DNA from: Blastococcus sp. CT_GayMR19
Lineage (GTDB): Bacteria; Actinomycetota; Actinomycetes; Mycobacteriales; Geodermatophilaceae
Reading direction: 5' to 3'
Length of the DNA stretch: 64,000 bases
NCBI RefSeq assembly: GCF_004570385.1
Contig: NZ_SPQL01000007.1
Span: forward strand, 124,001-188,000
Under the pieces are notes generated by a model that worked only from the letters and a program-made list of their open reading frames with translations, was not told the origin of the DNA and did no database searches. Shown here piece by piece: positions 46,122 through 55,035 of this stretch (the stretch's first letter is position 1; every line of letters begins with the position of its first letter). The position numbers and the translations under genes are program-made.

Positions 46122-46469
46122 GTGCCCGAGACCATCCCCGTCCCAGCCGGTAAGGGCGGCGGGCTGCCGATCAAGATGCTGCACGACCGCGTCCTGGTGG
46201 CCCTGCGCAAGGAGGACGGCGACCGTCGCTCCAGCGGCGGCATCCTCATCCCGGCGACCGCGCAGGTGGCCAAGCGGCTGGTGTGGGGCGAGGCGCGCGG
46301 GGTCGGCGCGAGCTGCCGGCAGGTCAAGGTCGGCGACCAGGTGCTCTTCTCCCCCGAGGACCAGCACGAGGTCGAGGTCCACGGCGAGGACCTGATCATC
46401 CTGCGGGAGCGGGACGTGCACGCCGTCGCCGCCGAGCGCATCGAGGAATCGACCGGCCTCTACCTCTGA
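46122..46469 (+). CDS. GroES-like co-chaperonin family protein
   Basis: 115 aa. The Cpn10 fold is recognisable: IKMLHDRVLVALRKEDGDRRSSGGILIPATAQ, with the mobile loop, then VGASCRQVKVGDQVLFSPEDQHEVEV and ILRERDVHAV. No groEL is adjacent, and the C-terminus and the loop differ from a canonical GroES, so it is probably a second, specialised copy. TAGCGT at 46108 ends 8 nt before GTG 46122. Confidence 0.83.
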   Translation: MPETIPVPAGKGGGLPIKMLHDRVLVALRKEDGDRRSSGGILIPATAQVAKRLVWGEARGVGASCRQVKVGDQVLFSPEDQHEVEVHGEDLIILRERDVHAVAAERIEESTGLYL

Positions 46470-46479
46470 GGTCTCGGCG

Positions 46480-46532
46480 GCTGTGCACGTCCCGGGGCCA
46501 TCCGGGCCGGAGGACCCCCGGAAGTGCACAGC
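46480..46532. terminator. Inverted repeat between convergent genes
   Basis: GCTGTGCAC (46480-46488) and GTGCACAGC (46524-46532) are perfect 9-nt arms; the 35-nt loop can fold again (CCCGG...CCGGG). It lies between the GroES-like and MarR gene ends. Confidence 0.55.
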
Positions 46533-46551
46533 GCCGGCCGGGTCACCCCGC

Positions 46552-47025
46552 TCACGGTCGAGCGGTCGGTTCGGGGCGCTGGTGGCGCACGATGACGTCG
46601 GTCATCGCTGTCAGGAAGCGGGCGACGGTCTCGAGCTCCTCGTCCGAGTAGTCCGACATGGCGGCCATCAGGTCGCGCTGCAGGCCGCCGAAGAACTCCC
46701 CACCGGCGGCCATCGCGGTGTCCGACATCTCCAGCGACACCCGCCGCCGGTCCTCGGGGTTCCGCACCCGCCGCAGGTGCCCGACGCGCTCCAGCCGGTC
46801 GACCAGCGCCGTCACCGAGGCCGATCGGAGGTCGACGGCCTCGCCCAGCGCACCCGCGGTCAGCGACGTCCCCCGCCGGGCGGCGTCCATGACCGCGACC
46901 AGCGCCCGGACGTCGGTGCGGTTGAGTCCGTGGAGCTCGGCGAATCGCTGCCCGACTGCATCCAGCTCGACGGTCAGTCGGCGAAGGAGAAGAGCGAGCT
47001 CCTGGCGGTCGACGTCCCTCCCCAC
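46552..47025 (-). CDS. MarR-family regulator
   Basis: 157 aa. Winged helix with GALGEAVDLRSASVTALVDRLERVGHLRRVRNPEDRRRVSLEMS (about 55-98). GGAGGTGACC just before GTG 47025 gives a firm start. It is divergent from the MMPL exporter gene, and a palindrome lies in the 66-nt gap, so it most likely represses that exporter. Confidence 0.9.
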   Translation of the reverse strand: MGRDVDRQELALLLRRLTVELDAVGQRFAELHGLNRTDVRALVAVMDAARRGTSLTAGALGEAVDLRSASVTALVDRLERVGHLRRVRNPEDRRRVSLEMSDTAMAAGGEFFGGLQRDLMAAMSDYSDEELETVARFLTAMTDVIVRHQRPEPTARP

Positions 47026-47054
47026 TGGTCACCTCCGCGGCCGCTTCGCTAATC

Positions 47055-47069
47055 TCTCGAACATCGAGA
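47055..47069. promoter_or_regulatory. Putative MarR operator
   Basis: TCTCGA-ACA-TCGAGA, a perfect 6-nt inverted repeat with a 3-nt spacer in the MarR/MMPL divergent promoter. Confidence 0.6.
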
Positions 47070-47091
47070 CAATCCACGATCAAGGGAAATC

Positions 47092-49206
47092 ATGCCCCGC
47101 CGCTCGCTCCGCTGGCTCCTCCCCCTGCTGATCCTGCTCGTCTGGCTGGGCAGCGCCGCGCCGCTGAGCGCCCTGGGGGCGAAGCTCACCGGGCTGCAGG
47201 AGAACGACATCGCCGCGTTCCTCCCCGACAGCGCCGAGAGCACCCGCGTGCAGGAGCTGCAGACGTCGTTCCAGCCCACCGAGTCGATTCCCGCCCTCCT
47301 GCTGTGGGAGAGCGACGGCGCCGTCGACCAGGCCACCCTCGGCGCGATCGGCGAGCGGATCGCCGAGGCCACCGCGGTGGCCGAGGAGGCCGGCGCCCTC
47401 GCGGGCGAGCCCTCGCCGCCCATCCCCTCCGAGGACGGCGAGGCGGTGCAGGCGTTCCTGCCCCTGGCCCCCGACCTCAGCGACGATCTGCTGCCCCTGG
47501 TCGAGGAGCTCCGCGCGACGATCGGCGTCGAGGGCACCGAGTCGTTCGTCACCGGACCGGCCGGCATCTTCGCCGACTTCTCCCGCGCCTTCGAGGGGAT
47601 CGACGGTCTGCTCCTGCTGGCCGCGTTCGGCGTCGTCCTGGTGATCCTGCTGATCGTCTACCGCAGCCCGCTGCTGCCGTTGCTGGTCATCGCCACCGCC
47701 GGGCTGGCGCTCACCGCCGCCAACGCGGTCGCGTACCTGCTCGCCGACGGCGGCGTCATCACCGTCAACGGCCAGAGCCAGGGCATCGCATCGATCCTGG
47801 TCGTCGGAGCGGCCACCGACTACGGGCTGCTGCTGGCGGCGCGGTTCCGCGAGGAGCTGCGCCGGGAGCGGTCGAAGTACGCCGCCATGCGGATCGCGCT
47901 GCGCCAGTCGTGGGAGCCGATCGTCGCCTCCGGCGCCACCGTCGTCCTCGGCGTGCTGTGCCTGCTCTTCTCCGACCTCGGCTCCAACCGCGGGCTCGGT
48001 CCGATCTCCGCGGTGAGCGTCACCCTCGCCGTCCTCGCCGCGCTCACGTTCCTGCCGGCGGCCCTCACGCTCCTCGGCCGGGCGGCCTACTGGCCGTTCC
48101 GTCCCCAGTACGGCGTCGAGCCGAAGCAGGGCCGCGGCTGGCCGCGCGTCGCCGCCCTCGTCGGCCGTCGTCCGCGGCGGGTGCTGCTCGTGAGCGTCGC
48201 CGCGCTCATGGCCGCTGCCGTGTTCGCACCCACCTACGACGCCGACGGGATCCCGATCTCCGACGCGATCCGCGGGGAGTCGAACGGGGTGGCCGGCCAG
48301 GAGGCGCTGGGCCGGCACTTCGACGCCGGGGCGGGCAGCCCCACGGTCATCGTCGCGCCGGAGGACAGCTGGCCCGCGGTCGCCGAGGTGGCCGCGGCCA
48401 CCGACGGCGTCGCCGCCGTCGCCCCCTTCACCGGAGGCCCGCCCGGCCCCGGCGCGCGGCCGGTCGTCGTCGACGGCCTGGTGCGGCTCGACGCGACCCT
48501 GGACGTCGCCCCCGACAGCGTCGCCGCGATCGAGACGGTGCAGAACCTCCGCACCGCGCTGGACGACGCCGATCCGGAGGCGATCGTGGGCGGTGAGACC
48601 GCGAGCAACCTCGACGCCCGCGAGAGCGCCGCGCGCGACCTGCGGGTCATCATCCCGAGCGTCCTCGTCGTCATCACGCTGGTGCTGGCGCTGCTGCTGC
48701 GGTCCCTGGTCGCCCCGCTGCTGCTCGTCGCGACGGTGGTGCTCAGCGTCGGGGCCACCGTGGGGGTGGCCGCCCTGTTGTTCGACGGGGTCTTCGCCTT
48801 CCCGGGCAGCGATCCGGCCATCCTGCTGATCGCGTTCGTGTTCCTCGTCGCGCTGGGGATCGACTACAACATCTTCCTGATGACCCGGGCGCGGGAGGAG
48901 TCCGCCCGGCACGGCGCGAAGTCCGGCGTGCTGCGGGCGCTCGCGGTGACCGGCGGCGTCATCACGTCGGCCGGGCTGGTGCTGGCCGCGACGTTCGGCG
49001 CGCTGTCGGTCCTGCCGCTGCTGTTCCTGGTCCAGATGGCGTTCCTGGTCGGGTTCGGCGTGCTGCTCGACACGTTCGTCGTCCGCTCGCTGGTGGTGCC
49101 GGCCGCGGTCGCGATCATCGGCGACACGGTGTGGTGGCCCAGCACGCTGGCGAAGGGGCCGGCGCCCGTGGCGGCCGAGCGCGTGCTGGAGCCCGCCCAG
49201 CGCTAG
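47092..49206 (+). CDS. MMPL-family RND exporter
   Basis: 704 aa. Twelve membrane helices are predicted in two halves, each preceded by an extracytoplasmic loop (about 30-165 and about 385-510). The typical motifs VVGAATDYGLLLAARFREEL (near 240) and VALGIDYNIFLMTRAREE (near 590) carry the Asp-Tyr pairs used in proton transport. Substrates may be lipids or drugs. Regulated by the divergent MarR gene. Its stop lies 1 nt before the 68-bp repeat. Confidence 0.9.
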   Translation: MPRRSLRWLLPLLILLVWLGSAAPLSALGAKLTGLQENDIAAFLPDSAESTRVQELQTSFQPTESIPALLLWESDGAVDQATLGAIGERIAEATAVAEEAGALAGEPSPPIPSEDGEAVQAFLPLAPDLSDDLLPLVEELRATIGVEGTESFVTGPAGIFADFSRAFEGIDGLLLLAAFGVVLVILLIVYRSPLLPLLVIATAGLALTAANAVAYLLADGGVITVNGQSQGIASILVVGAATDYGLLLAARFREELRRERSKYAAMRIALRQSWEPIVASGATVVLGVLCLLFSDLGSNRGLGPISAVSVTLAVLAALTFLPAALTLLGRAAYWPFRPQYGVEPKQGRGWPRVAALVGRRPRRVLLVSVAALMAAAVFAPTYDADGIPISDAIRGESNGVAGQEALGRHFDAGAGSPTVIVAPEDSWPAVAEVAAATDGVAAVAPFTGGPPGPGARPVVVDGLVRLDATLDVAPDSVAAIETVQNLRTALDDADPEAIVGGETASNLDARESAARDLRVIIPSVLVVITLVLALLLRSLVAPLLLVATVVLSVGATVGVAALLFDGVFAFPGSDPAILLIAFVFLVALGIDYNIFLMTRAREESARHGAKSGVLRALAVTGGVITSAGLVLAATFGALSVLPLLFLVQMAFLVGFGVLLDTFVVRSLVVPAAVAIIGDTVWWPSTLAKGPAPVAAERVLEPAQR

Positions 49207-49207
49207 T

Positions 49208-49275
49208 CGATCATCGCGTTCCTGCCGCAGACACCCGCCGACCGGCCGGGCGGAGCGGCAACAGCCCGATGATCA
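49208..49275. repeat. 68-bp inverted repeat, copy 2
   Basis: Same length and clearly similar in sequence to 25529-25596 (shared GATCATCG..GTT at the left, CCGATGATCA at the right and GCCGC.GACAC inside). The arms are less perfect. It fills the whole gap between the MMPL and pheA stops, and its right end contains the pheA TGA (minus strand 49275-49273). Confidence 0.7.
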
Positions 49276-50214
49276 ACTCGGGAAGCGGCCGGCGCGGATC
49301 CCGTCCAGCCACGCCAGCGCCTCGACGAACGAGGCATCGGCGGCGCTCTCCGGGACCGGCTTGTTCTCCCGGTCGTCGGCGCGCGCATAGGAGCCGAGGA
49401 AGCGGACGCCGTCGGACACCCGGTGCAGCGCGGCCAGTGCCTCCCCCACCCGCGCATCGGCGATGTGCCCCTCGCAGTCGAGCGAGAACGAGTAGACCCC
49501 CAGCCGCTGCCGGGTGGGCCGGGACTCGATCCGGGTCAGCGAGATACCGCGGACGGCGAACTCGCCGAGCATCTCCAACAGGGCCCCGGTCCGGTCGCCC
49601 ACCACCACGACGAGCGACGTCTTGTCGTTGCCGGTCGGCTCGGGAAGCGCTCCGGGCGGGGCGACCAGCACGAACCGGGTGACCGCCCCGGGATGGTCGG
49701 AGATGTCGTCGACCAGCGTCGTGAGCCCGTACCGCTGCGCGGCGATCGGGGCGCAGACCGCGGCGTCGAAGTCGCCCTCGGCAACCGAGGCGGCGGCTGC
49801 GGCGGTGGACGTCGTGGGCAGCGGCGAGATTCCCGGGAGGTTCGAGGACAGCCACCGGGCGGCCTGCGCCAGGGCGTGCGGGTGACTGGCGACCGATCGG
49901 ACGTCGGACAGCGCCGTGCCGGGGCGGACGACCAGCGTCATCGTCACCGGGAGGAAGACCTCACGGGTGATCACGAGCGGGTCGCCGTCTGCCAGCCCGT
50001 CCATCGTCGCGGGCACCGAGCCCTCGACCGAGTTCTCCAGCGGGACGAGCGCCGCGTCGACGTCCCCCGAACGGACGGCACCCAGGGCCGCGGCCACGCT
50101 CGGGAAGGGTGAACGGGCTCCCTCCGATGAGGCAACAGCCATGCTGAGCGCCGCTTCGGCGAAGGTACCCTCGGGCCCGAGATAAGCGAACCGCGTCGGA
50201 GGCGTTCCAGGCAT
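49273..50214 (-). CDS. pheA: Prephenate dehydratase
   Basis: 313 aa, monofunctional type. Catalytic domain 1 to about 185 (YLGPEGTFAEAAL; VPLENSVEGSV; the conserved Thr-Arg-Phe in VTRFVLV). C-terminal ACT domain about 200-280 (TSLVVVVGDRTGALLEML...ISLTRIESRPTR), which binds Phe for feedback inhibition. It forms phenylpyruvate from prephenate. On the minus strand TACCCT ends 6 nt before ATG 50214 (leaderless). Confidence 0.95.
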   Translation of the reverse strand: MPGTPPTRFAYLGPEGTFAEAALSMAVASSEGARSPFPSVAAALGAVRSGDVDAALVPLENSVEGSVPATMDGLADGDPLVITREVFLPVTMTLVVRPGTALSDVRSVASHPHALAQAARWLSSNLPGISPLPTTSTAAAAASVAEGDFDAAVCAPIAAQRYGLTTLVDDISDHPGAVTRFVLVAPPGALPEPTGNDKTSLVVVVGDRTGALLEMLGEFAVRGISLTRIESRPTRQRLGVYSFSLDCEGHIADARVGEALAALHRVSDGVRFLGSYARADDRENKPVPESAADASFVEALAWLDGIRAGRFPS

Positions 50215-50330
50215 CCGGCGAGGGTAGTGCGGGCGGGTCGGGGCGGAAGCTCCACCCGGGGGAAGCTGCCTCGCTCGACCGGCAGTTCCGGCCCGTACGG
50301 CCGGCCCACCCCCCGCGACTGGAGGAATGC

Positions 50331-52064
50331 GTGCACCCCGGCTCGGCCCGCGTCGCCTCCGGCGACCTCGAGGCTGCGCTCTGGCGTCTGCTCGCCAGCA
50401 GCGACCGGCAGGACGACGCCTTCCTGACCCTCGTCGGCGAGACCGCCGACGCGTTCGCCGGCACCTCCGACCCCCTCTGGGTCGCGTGGCGGAGCGCGCT
50501 CGCGGCCCGGCGGGCGCTGCTCGGGAACGAGCCCGACCAGGCGGCCCAGGACGTCGCCGCCGCACGCGAGTCCCTGGACAAGTGCGACCCGTCGGCCCAC
50601 ACGGCGCTGGCGATGTCCTACCTGGCCCACATCCAGGTCGCCGCCGACCACTTCGATTCCGCGATGCTGCTGGCCGTCGATGCCAGCCTGCTCACCGAGC
50701 ACCCCCCACCCACCGCCGACGCGGGCGGGCCGTCCCGGGCTCTGCTCCAGGCGCACCGCTGGCTCTCGATGACCCTCGCCGCCCTCGACCTCGAGGAGCT
50801 GGCCGTCGCCCACGCGATGCGCGCCCAGCACGTCGCCGCCGCACTGCGGAGCCCCGAGGACCAGTGGCGGATGCGGCTGCTGTCGGCTCAGCAGCACACC
50901 GAGCTCGCGCAGACGCTGCGCCGTCGCGGCAACGCCGACCGCGCGCGCGAGCTGGCCGGCGAGGCCGTCGCCTGCGCGGCCTCCGCCCGGGAGCTCGGCT
51001 GGGAACCGGACGAGGACGCGACCGAGCTCGACCTGCTCGACGTCGTCCAGGCCTGGGCGTTGACGTGCGCCGACGATCTCGACGGCGCGCTCGGCCCGCT
51101 GCGCCGGGTCCGTCGCCGCGTGGAGGCCGAGGGCAGCCTCTGGCTGCGCGGCTACACGGGCCTGGCGCTGGCCCGCCTGCTCGCCCGGATGTCGCAGCGC
51201 GACGGCAACGACGAGGAGAGCGGCGAGGAGGCGATCGGCCTGCTCGTCGACGCCGGCGGCGCGTTCGCGGCCGCGGGCGACCGCCGCCGCTACCGCCAGA
51301 GCCTGCTCGAGCTCGGCCAGCTCTCCGCCGACCTGGGCCGCCCGGCCGAGGCGCTGCACTGGCTGGAGGCCTACCGCGCCGACACCGGTCGCGCGCAGGC
51401 CCGTGGCCGGGAGCTCTGGGCGGAGATGTTCGTGCGCCGCAGCCGGCTGCGCGAGGCCGAGCGCCAGGCGGCCCTGCTGCGCCGGCACGCGCTGGAGGAC
51501 CCCCTCACCGGGCTCGGCAACCGGCGCAGCGCCGAGCGGCGCCTGGGCGCGCTGCCGCTGAGCGAGCAGCCGCTGTCGCTGGCGGTCGTCGACGTGGACC
51601 GGTTCAAGTCGGTCAACGACGCCGCGTCGCACACCGAGGGCGACGTCGTCCTGCGCCGGGTGGCCGATCTGCTGCGCGAGCACAGCCGCACCGGCGACGA
51701 GGTGTACCGCTGGGCGGGCGACGAGTTCCTGGTGATCCTGCCGAGAGCCACCGAGCCGCAGGCCGTCGTGGTCGCGGAACGCCTGCGCAGCGCCGTCGCG
51801 GCCGCCGACTGGAACGACGTGCAGATCCCCGGGCCGGTCACCGTGAGCATCGGGGTGGCCAGCACCGCGGGCACCGCCGAGGGCACGCCGGGCGCGGACG
51901 CCGGCTGGCGGGCCCTGTTCGACGCCGCCGACCTGCACCTGTTCTCCGCCAAGCGGAGCGGCCGGAACCGGGTCCGCGCCCCGGGCGCGGGCGCGTCCAC
52001 CGGGCCCGCCGGCGACCCCGGGGACGACGAGGACGCAGCGCCCGACGGGGAGGCGAACCCGTGA
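50331..52064 (+). CDS. Diguanylate cyclase with TPR-like N-terminal domain
   Basis: 577 aa. Residues 1 to about 370 are Ala/Leu-rich helical repeats resembling TPR; a coiled stretch (RRSRLREAERQAALLRR) leads to the GGDEF domain (about 390-550). The active-site signature is A-G-D-E-F (near 461), an accepted variant, and an inhibitory RxxD (RTGD) lies five residues upstream, so product inhibition is expected. No membrane segment. GGAGGAA precedes GTG 50331. A paralogue follows directly. Confidence 0.9.
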   Translation: MHPGSARVASGDLEAALWRLLASSDRQDDAFLTLVGETADAFAGTSDPLWVAWRSALAARRALLGNEPDQAAQDVAAARESLDKCDPSAHTALAMSYLAHIQVAADHFDSAMLLAVDASLLTEHPPPTADAGGPSRALLQAHRWLSMTLAALDLEELAVAHAMRAQHVAAALRSPEDQWRMRLLSAQQHTELAQTLRRRGNADRARELAGEAVACAASARELGWEPDEDATELDLLDVVQAWALTCADDLDGALGPLRRVRRRVEAEGSLWLRGYTGLALARLLARMSQRDGNDEESGEEAIGLLVDAGGAFAAAGDRRRYRQSLLELGQLSADLGRPAEALHWLEAYRADTGRAQARGRELWAEMFVRRSRLREAERQAALLRRHALEDPLTGLGNRRSAERRLGALPLSEQPLSLAVVDVDRFKSVNDAASHTEGDVVLRRVADLLREHSRTGDEVYRWAGDEFLVILPRATEPQAVVVAERLRSAVAAADWNDVQIPGPVTVSIGVASTAGTAEGTPGADAGWRALFDAADLHLFSAKRSGRNRVRAPGAGASTGPAGDPGDDEDAAPDGEANP

Positions 52065-52165
52065 GCGAGCCCCGCACGTGGGGCTCGAGGGACGGGACTG
52101 ACGGGGGACGGCGCGTTCCCGGACATGTGCTCGACAGCCGCGCAGGCGGCGTGCACAGTGCGCTC

Positions 52166-54913
52166 GTGCCACCCGGAGCCCTGCACCAGCGGGTGACCGC
52201 GGCGCTGGCGAACTGGCAGCTCGACGATGCCGAGGAACTGCTCGCCGGCGTCGAGCGGGATCCCTCCCCCTACGTCGCCGCCGAACCGGCCGCCGACGTC
52301 CCTGCCGACCCTGCCGCCGCCCCCGGCTCCCTGGGCCGCGCCTGGGCCGACACCCTCCGGGCCGAGCTGCTGGTCCGCCGGCTGCGCGTCGCCGGCTTCA
52401 CCCTCGTCGGGGATCCGGTGGACACCCCGCCCGAGTCGGCGGAGCCCGCCCTCGACCTGCACGCCGGTGTCGCCGACCTCATCGACGGCTCGGACGAGGA
52501 GTCCGACCCCCGCGCGGAGTCCGCCTCGCGCGCCGCCCTCGCCATCGCCCTGGTGCGCTCGGCCAAGGCCGCGTTCGACGCCACGGACGACGACCTGCAG
52601 CGCGCCGCCGGGCTGGCCCGGCACGCCCGCATCGAGCTGCTCTCCCGCCGGATCGACGCCGCCATGGACGAGGCGGTCGAGGCGGCCAGCCTGCTCGACC
52701 CCGCCCTGCCGCCGAGTTCCCTGCTCGTCGACACGCTCGGCACCCTCGCCGGCGTGCTGGCCGACCTCGAGCTGATGCCGCTGGCGCTGGACTACCAGCG
52801 CCGCTCGCACGAGGCCGCGATCGCCGCCGCGGCGCGGCCGGGCGCGCTGGGGGAGGAGGGGGACGGAGACTTCGCGGGGGACCCGGTGGTCGTCGTCGCC
52901 ACCACCGCCACCCGCCTGGGCGAGCTGTGCGCCGAGCTCGGTGAGGGGCTCCTCGACGACGGCGCCCCCGAGTCGGCCACCCCGCACTTCGCCGAGGCCC
53001 GCCGGCTCGCCGAGCACGCCCTGGAACTCCTTCCCCCGGACGCGCCCGGCCTCGTCGCGGCCCAGGTCGTGCACGGCTGGGCCCTGGTCGGGCTGGGCGA
53101 GCACGCGGCCGCCACCGGCCCGCTGCGCGCCACCGTCCGCATCACCTCGGCCACCGCCGACCGGGCCCAGCTGGCCTCCGCGCAGCTCGCGCTGGGCCGG
53201 GCCCTGCGCCGGCAGGGCGACCTCCGCCCGGCCGACGAGCACCTCGTCTCCGCCCTCACCCTCGCGACCGAGCACGGGCTGCCCCGCCTGCGCCGCGCCG
53301 CGCTGCGGGAGCTGTGCACGCTGCACGCCGACCAGGCCGACGCCGGCCGGGCGCTGCCCTACCTGCAGGCCTACCTCTCCGACGAGCTGGACCGGGTCGA
53401 CGAGCGCCGCACCCGCTGGGTGGAGCTGTTCGGCCGACGCAAGAGCCTGCTGGAGACCGAGCGCGCCGCCGGTCAGCTGCGCCGCCAGGCCTACGAGGAC
53501 CCGCTCACCCACCTGCCGAACCGGCGCTACGCCGAGGCCCGCCTCGACGGGCTGCTGTCCGCGGGTGCCGCGCCGGCCCTGGCCGTCGTCGACGTCGACC
53601 GGTTCAAGGAGGTCAACGACGCGATCGGGCACCCGGGCGGGGACGCGGTGCTGCGGATCGTCGGGGAGCTGCTGATCGCCGGCGTCCGTGACACCGACGA
53701 GGTGTGCCGCTGGGCCGGCGACGAGTACGTCATCCTGCTGCCCGACACGACCGCGGAGCAGGCGGAGCGCGCCCTCGAGCGCACCCGCCGCAAGGTCGCG
53801 GCCTACGACTGGGACGAGCTGGGTCTCCCCTTCCCCGTGACGATCAGCGTGGGCATCGCCTCCGCGGCCCGCGGTGACGACCGGCGCACGCTCTTCGCCG
53901 CCGCCGACGGCGTGCTCTACGACGCCAAGCGCAGCGGCCGCGACCGGGTGATCCGGCTCTCCGGAGTCACCCAGACGCGGGTCGACGCCAACCCGCTGGA
54001 CGAGCCCGCCGGGCCCCCGGCGGACGCCCAGGACGCCGGCACGGCTCCCGGCGACAGCGCGGACGACACGACGGCGGTCGTGGTCGCCGGCCCATCGCCG
54101 TCCGTGCCGTCCCCGCCGGTCCGCTCCGCCTCCGACGGCACCGACGGCTTCGCGCGGCTGCTCGCCGGGCCCCGCGCGGTCGACCCGCCGCTGGGCACGG
54201 GAAGCCCCATCGAGCCCCTTCTCGGTCCGGCTCCTGCTGCCCCCGTCGAGCAGGCTCCCGTGCTCGGCGCTCCCGGCGGCGGACCGGCCCGCATCCCGGC
54301 GGAGCCCGAGGTCATCTGGGCCACCGGACGGACCACCGAGCAGGTGCTCGCCCTGGTCCGGGAGGCGCGCCGGGAGCACCCCGACCGGCCGGCTCTCGTG
54401 CTGCGTGCGACCGCCGACGTGCTGGTGGCGCTGGCGAGCGAGCACGACGCGTACACGACGATGGACGCCGCCGCGATGGCCGCCGCCGTCGGGCCGATGC
54501 CCGAGCCGGTGGGACGCGTGCACGTGCTCTGCACCGGGGGTGGTGACATCCCGGTGGCCGCGGAGGCCGCCTTCGCCGCCCGGGTCACCGGCACCGAGGT
54601 CGTCCGGGTCGACGACGTCGGGGCCGCCCGGATCCGCGCCATGCTCACCGACGGCAGCCTGCTGAGCGACGTCGACTGCCTGGTCGTCGTCGCCGGGCTG
54701 GACGCCTCGCTGGCCCCGATGATCGGCGCGATGACCGACGTCCCGGTGATCGCGGTGCCCACGTCGACCGGCCAGCCCGCCGCGTTCGGTGGCCTCGGCG
54801 CGCTCATGACGATCCTGAACTCGACGTCGCCGGGCGTGGCGGTCGGCGCCATCGACAACGGCTACGCCGCGGGCGTCTTCGCCGCCCGCGTGGCCAGACG
54901 AGCGGGAAGGTGA
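52166..54913 (+). CDS. TPR-like / GGDEF diguanylate cyclase fused to a LarB-like domain
   Basis: 915 aa in one frame. About 1-425 helical repeats; about 441-600 GGDEF (AGDEY near 516, with RxxD as RDTD upstream); about 600-700 Pro/Ala-rich linker; about 705-910 LarB-like (EVIWATGRTTEQVLALVREA, VHVLCTGGGDIPVAAEAAF, VVVAGLDASLAPMIGAM, VIAVPTSTGQPAAFGGLGAL, ILNSTSPGVAVGAIDNGYAAG). LarB carboxylates and hydrolyses nicotinic acid adenine dinucleotide for the nickel-pincer cofactor. The place where LarB has Cys (NSCAPG) is Thr here. CACAGT ends 6 nt before GTG 52166. larC follows 122 nt later. Confidence 0.85.
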   Translation: MPPGALHQRVTAALANWQLDDAEELLAGVERDPSPYVAAEPAADVPADPAAAPGSLGRAWADTLRAELLVRRLRVAGFTLVGDPVDTPPESAEPALDLHAGVADLIDGSDEESDPRAESASRAALAIALVRSAKAAFDATDDDLQRAAGLARHARIELLSRRIDAAMDEAVEAASLLDPALPPSSLLVDTLGTLAGVLADLELMPLALDYQRRSHEAAIAAAARPGALGEEGDGDFAGDPVVVVATTATRLGELCAELGEGLLDDGAPESATPHFAEARRLAEHALELLPPDAPGLVAAQVVHGWALVGLGEHAAATGPLRATVRITSATADRAQLASAQLALGRALRRQGDLRPADEHLVSALTLATEHGLPRLRRAALRELCTLHADQADAGRALPYLQAYLSDELDRVDERRTRWVELFGRRKSLLETERAAGQLRRQAYEDPLTHLPNRRYAEARLDGLLSAGAAPALAVVDVDRFKEVNDAIGHPGGDAVLRIVGELLIAGVRDTDEVCRWAGDEYVILLPDTTAEQAERALERTRRKVAAYDWDELGLPFPVTISVGIASAARGDDRRTLFAAADGVLYDAKRSGRDRVIRLSGVTQTRVDANPLDEPAGPPADAQDAGTAPGDSADDTTAVVVAGPSPSVPSPPVRSASDGTDGFARLLAGPRAVDPPLGTGSPIEPLLGPAPAAPVEQAPVLGAPGGGPARIPAEPEVIWATGRTTEQVLALVREARREHPDRPALVLRATADVLVALASEHDAYTTMDAAAMAAAVGPMPEPVGRVHVLCTGGGDIPVAAEAAFAARVTGTEVVRVDDVGAARIRAMLTDGSLLSDVDCLVVVAGLDASLAPMIGAMTDVPVIAVPTSTGQPAAFGGLGALMTILNSTSPGVAVGAIDNGYAAGVFAARVARRAGR

Positions 54914-55013
54914 TTCCGGCGCAGCCGGGTGGACCCGGCGCGGGGCCCGGAGGGTTCCCGGCAGGGACACGGGCAGCGGCTCGGCGCAGGCCGGGGACGC
55001 CCCCTGGCCGCGG

Positions 55014-55033
55014 TGTCGTCCGGTAGGACGACA
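55014..55033. repeat. GTCGTCC-GG small palindrome, copy 2, overlapping larC promoter
   Basis: TGTCGTCC-GGTA-GGACGACA, perfect 8-nt arms. It contains the -10-like TAGGAC (55024-55029) of larC, so it could act as an operator. Compare 40423-40442. Confidence 0.55.
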
Positions 55034-55035
55034 GT

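Noticed and set aside
47080-48912. 610-codon minus frame over the MMPL gene
   Set aside because: Shadow frame full of Asp/Arg/Gln repeats; MMPL motifs lie on the plus strand.
51371-54970. 1199-codon open frame on the minus strand across both cyclase genes
   Set aside because: Low-complexity Gly/Arg/Val-rich translation antisense to well-conserved GGDEF and LarB domains; it results from high-GC codon bias.
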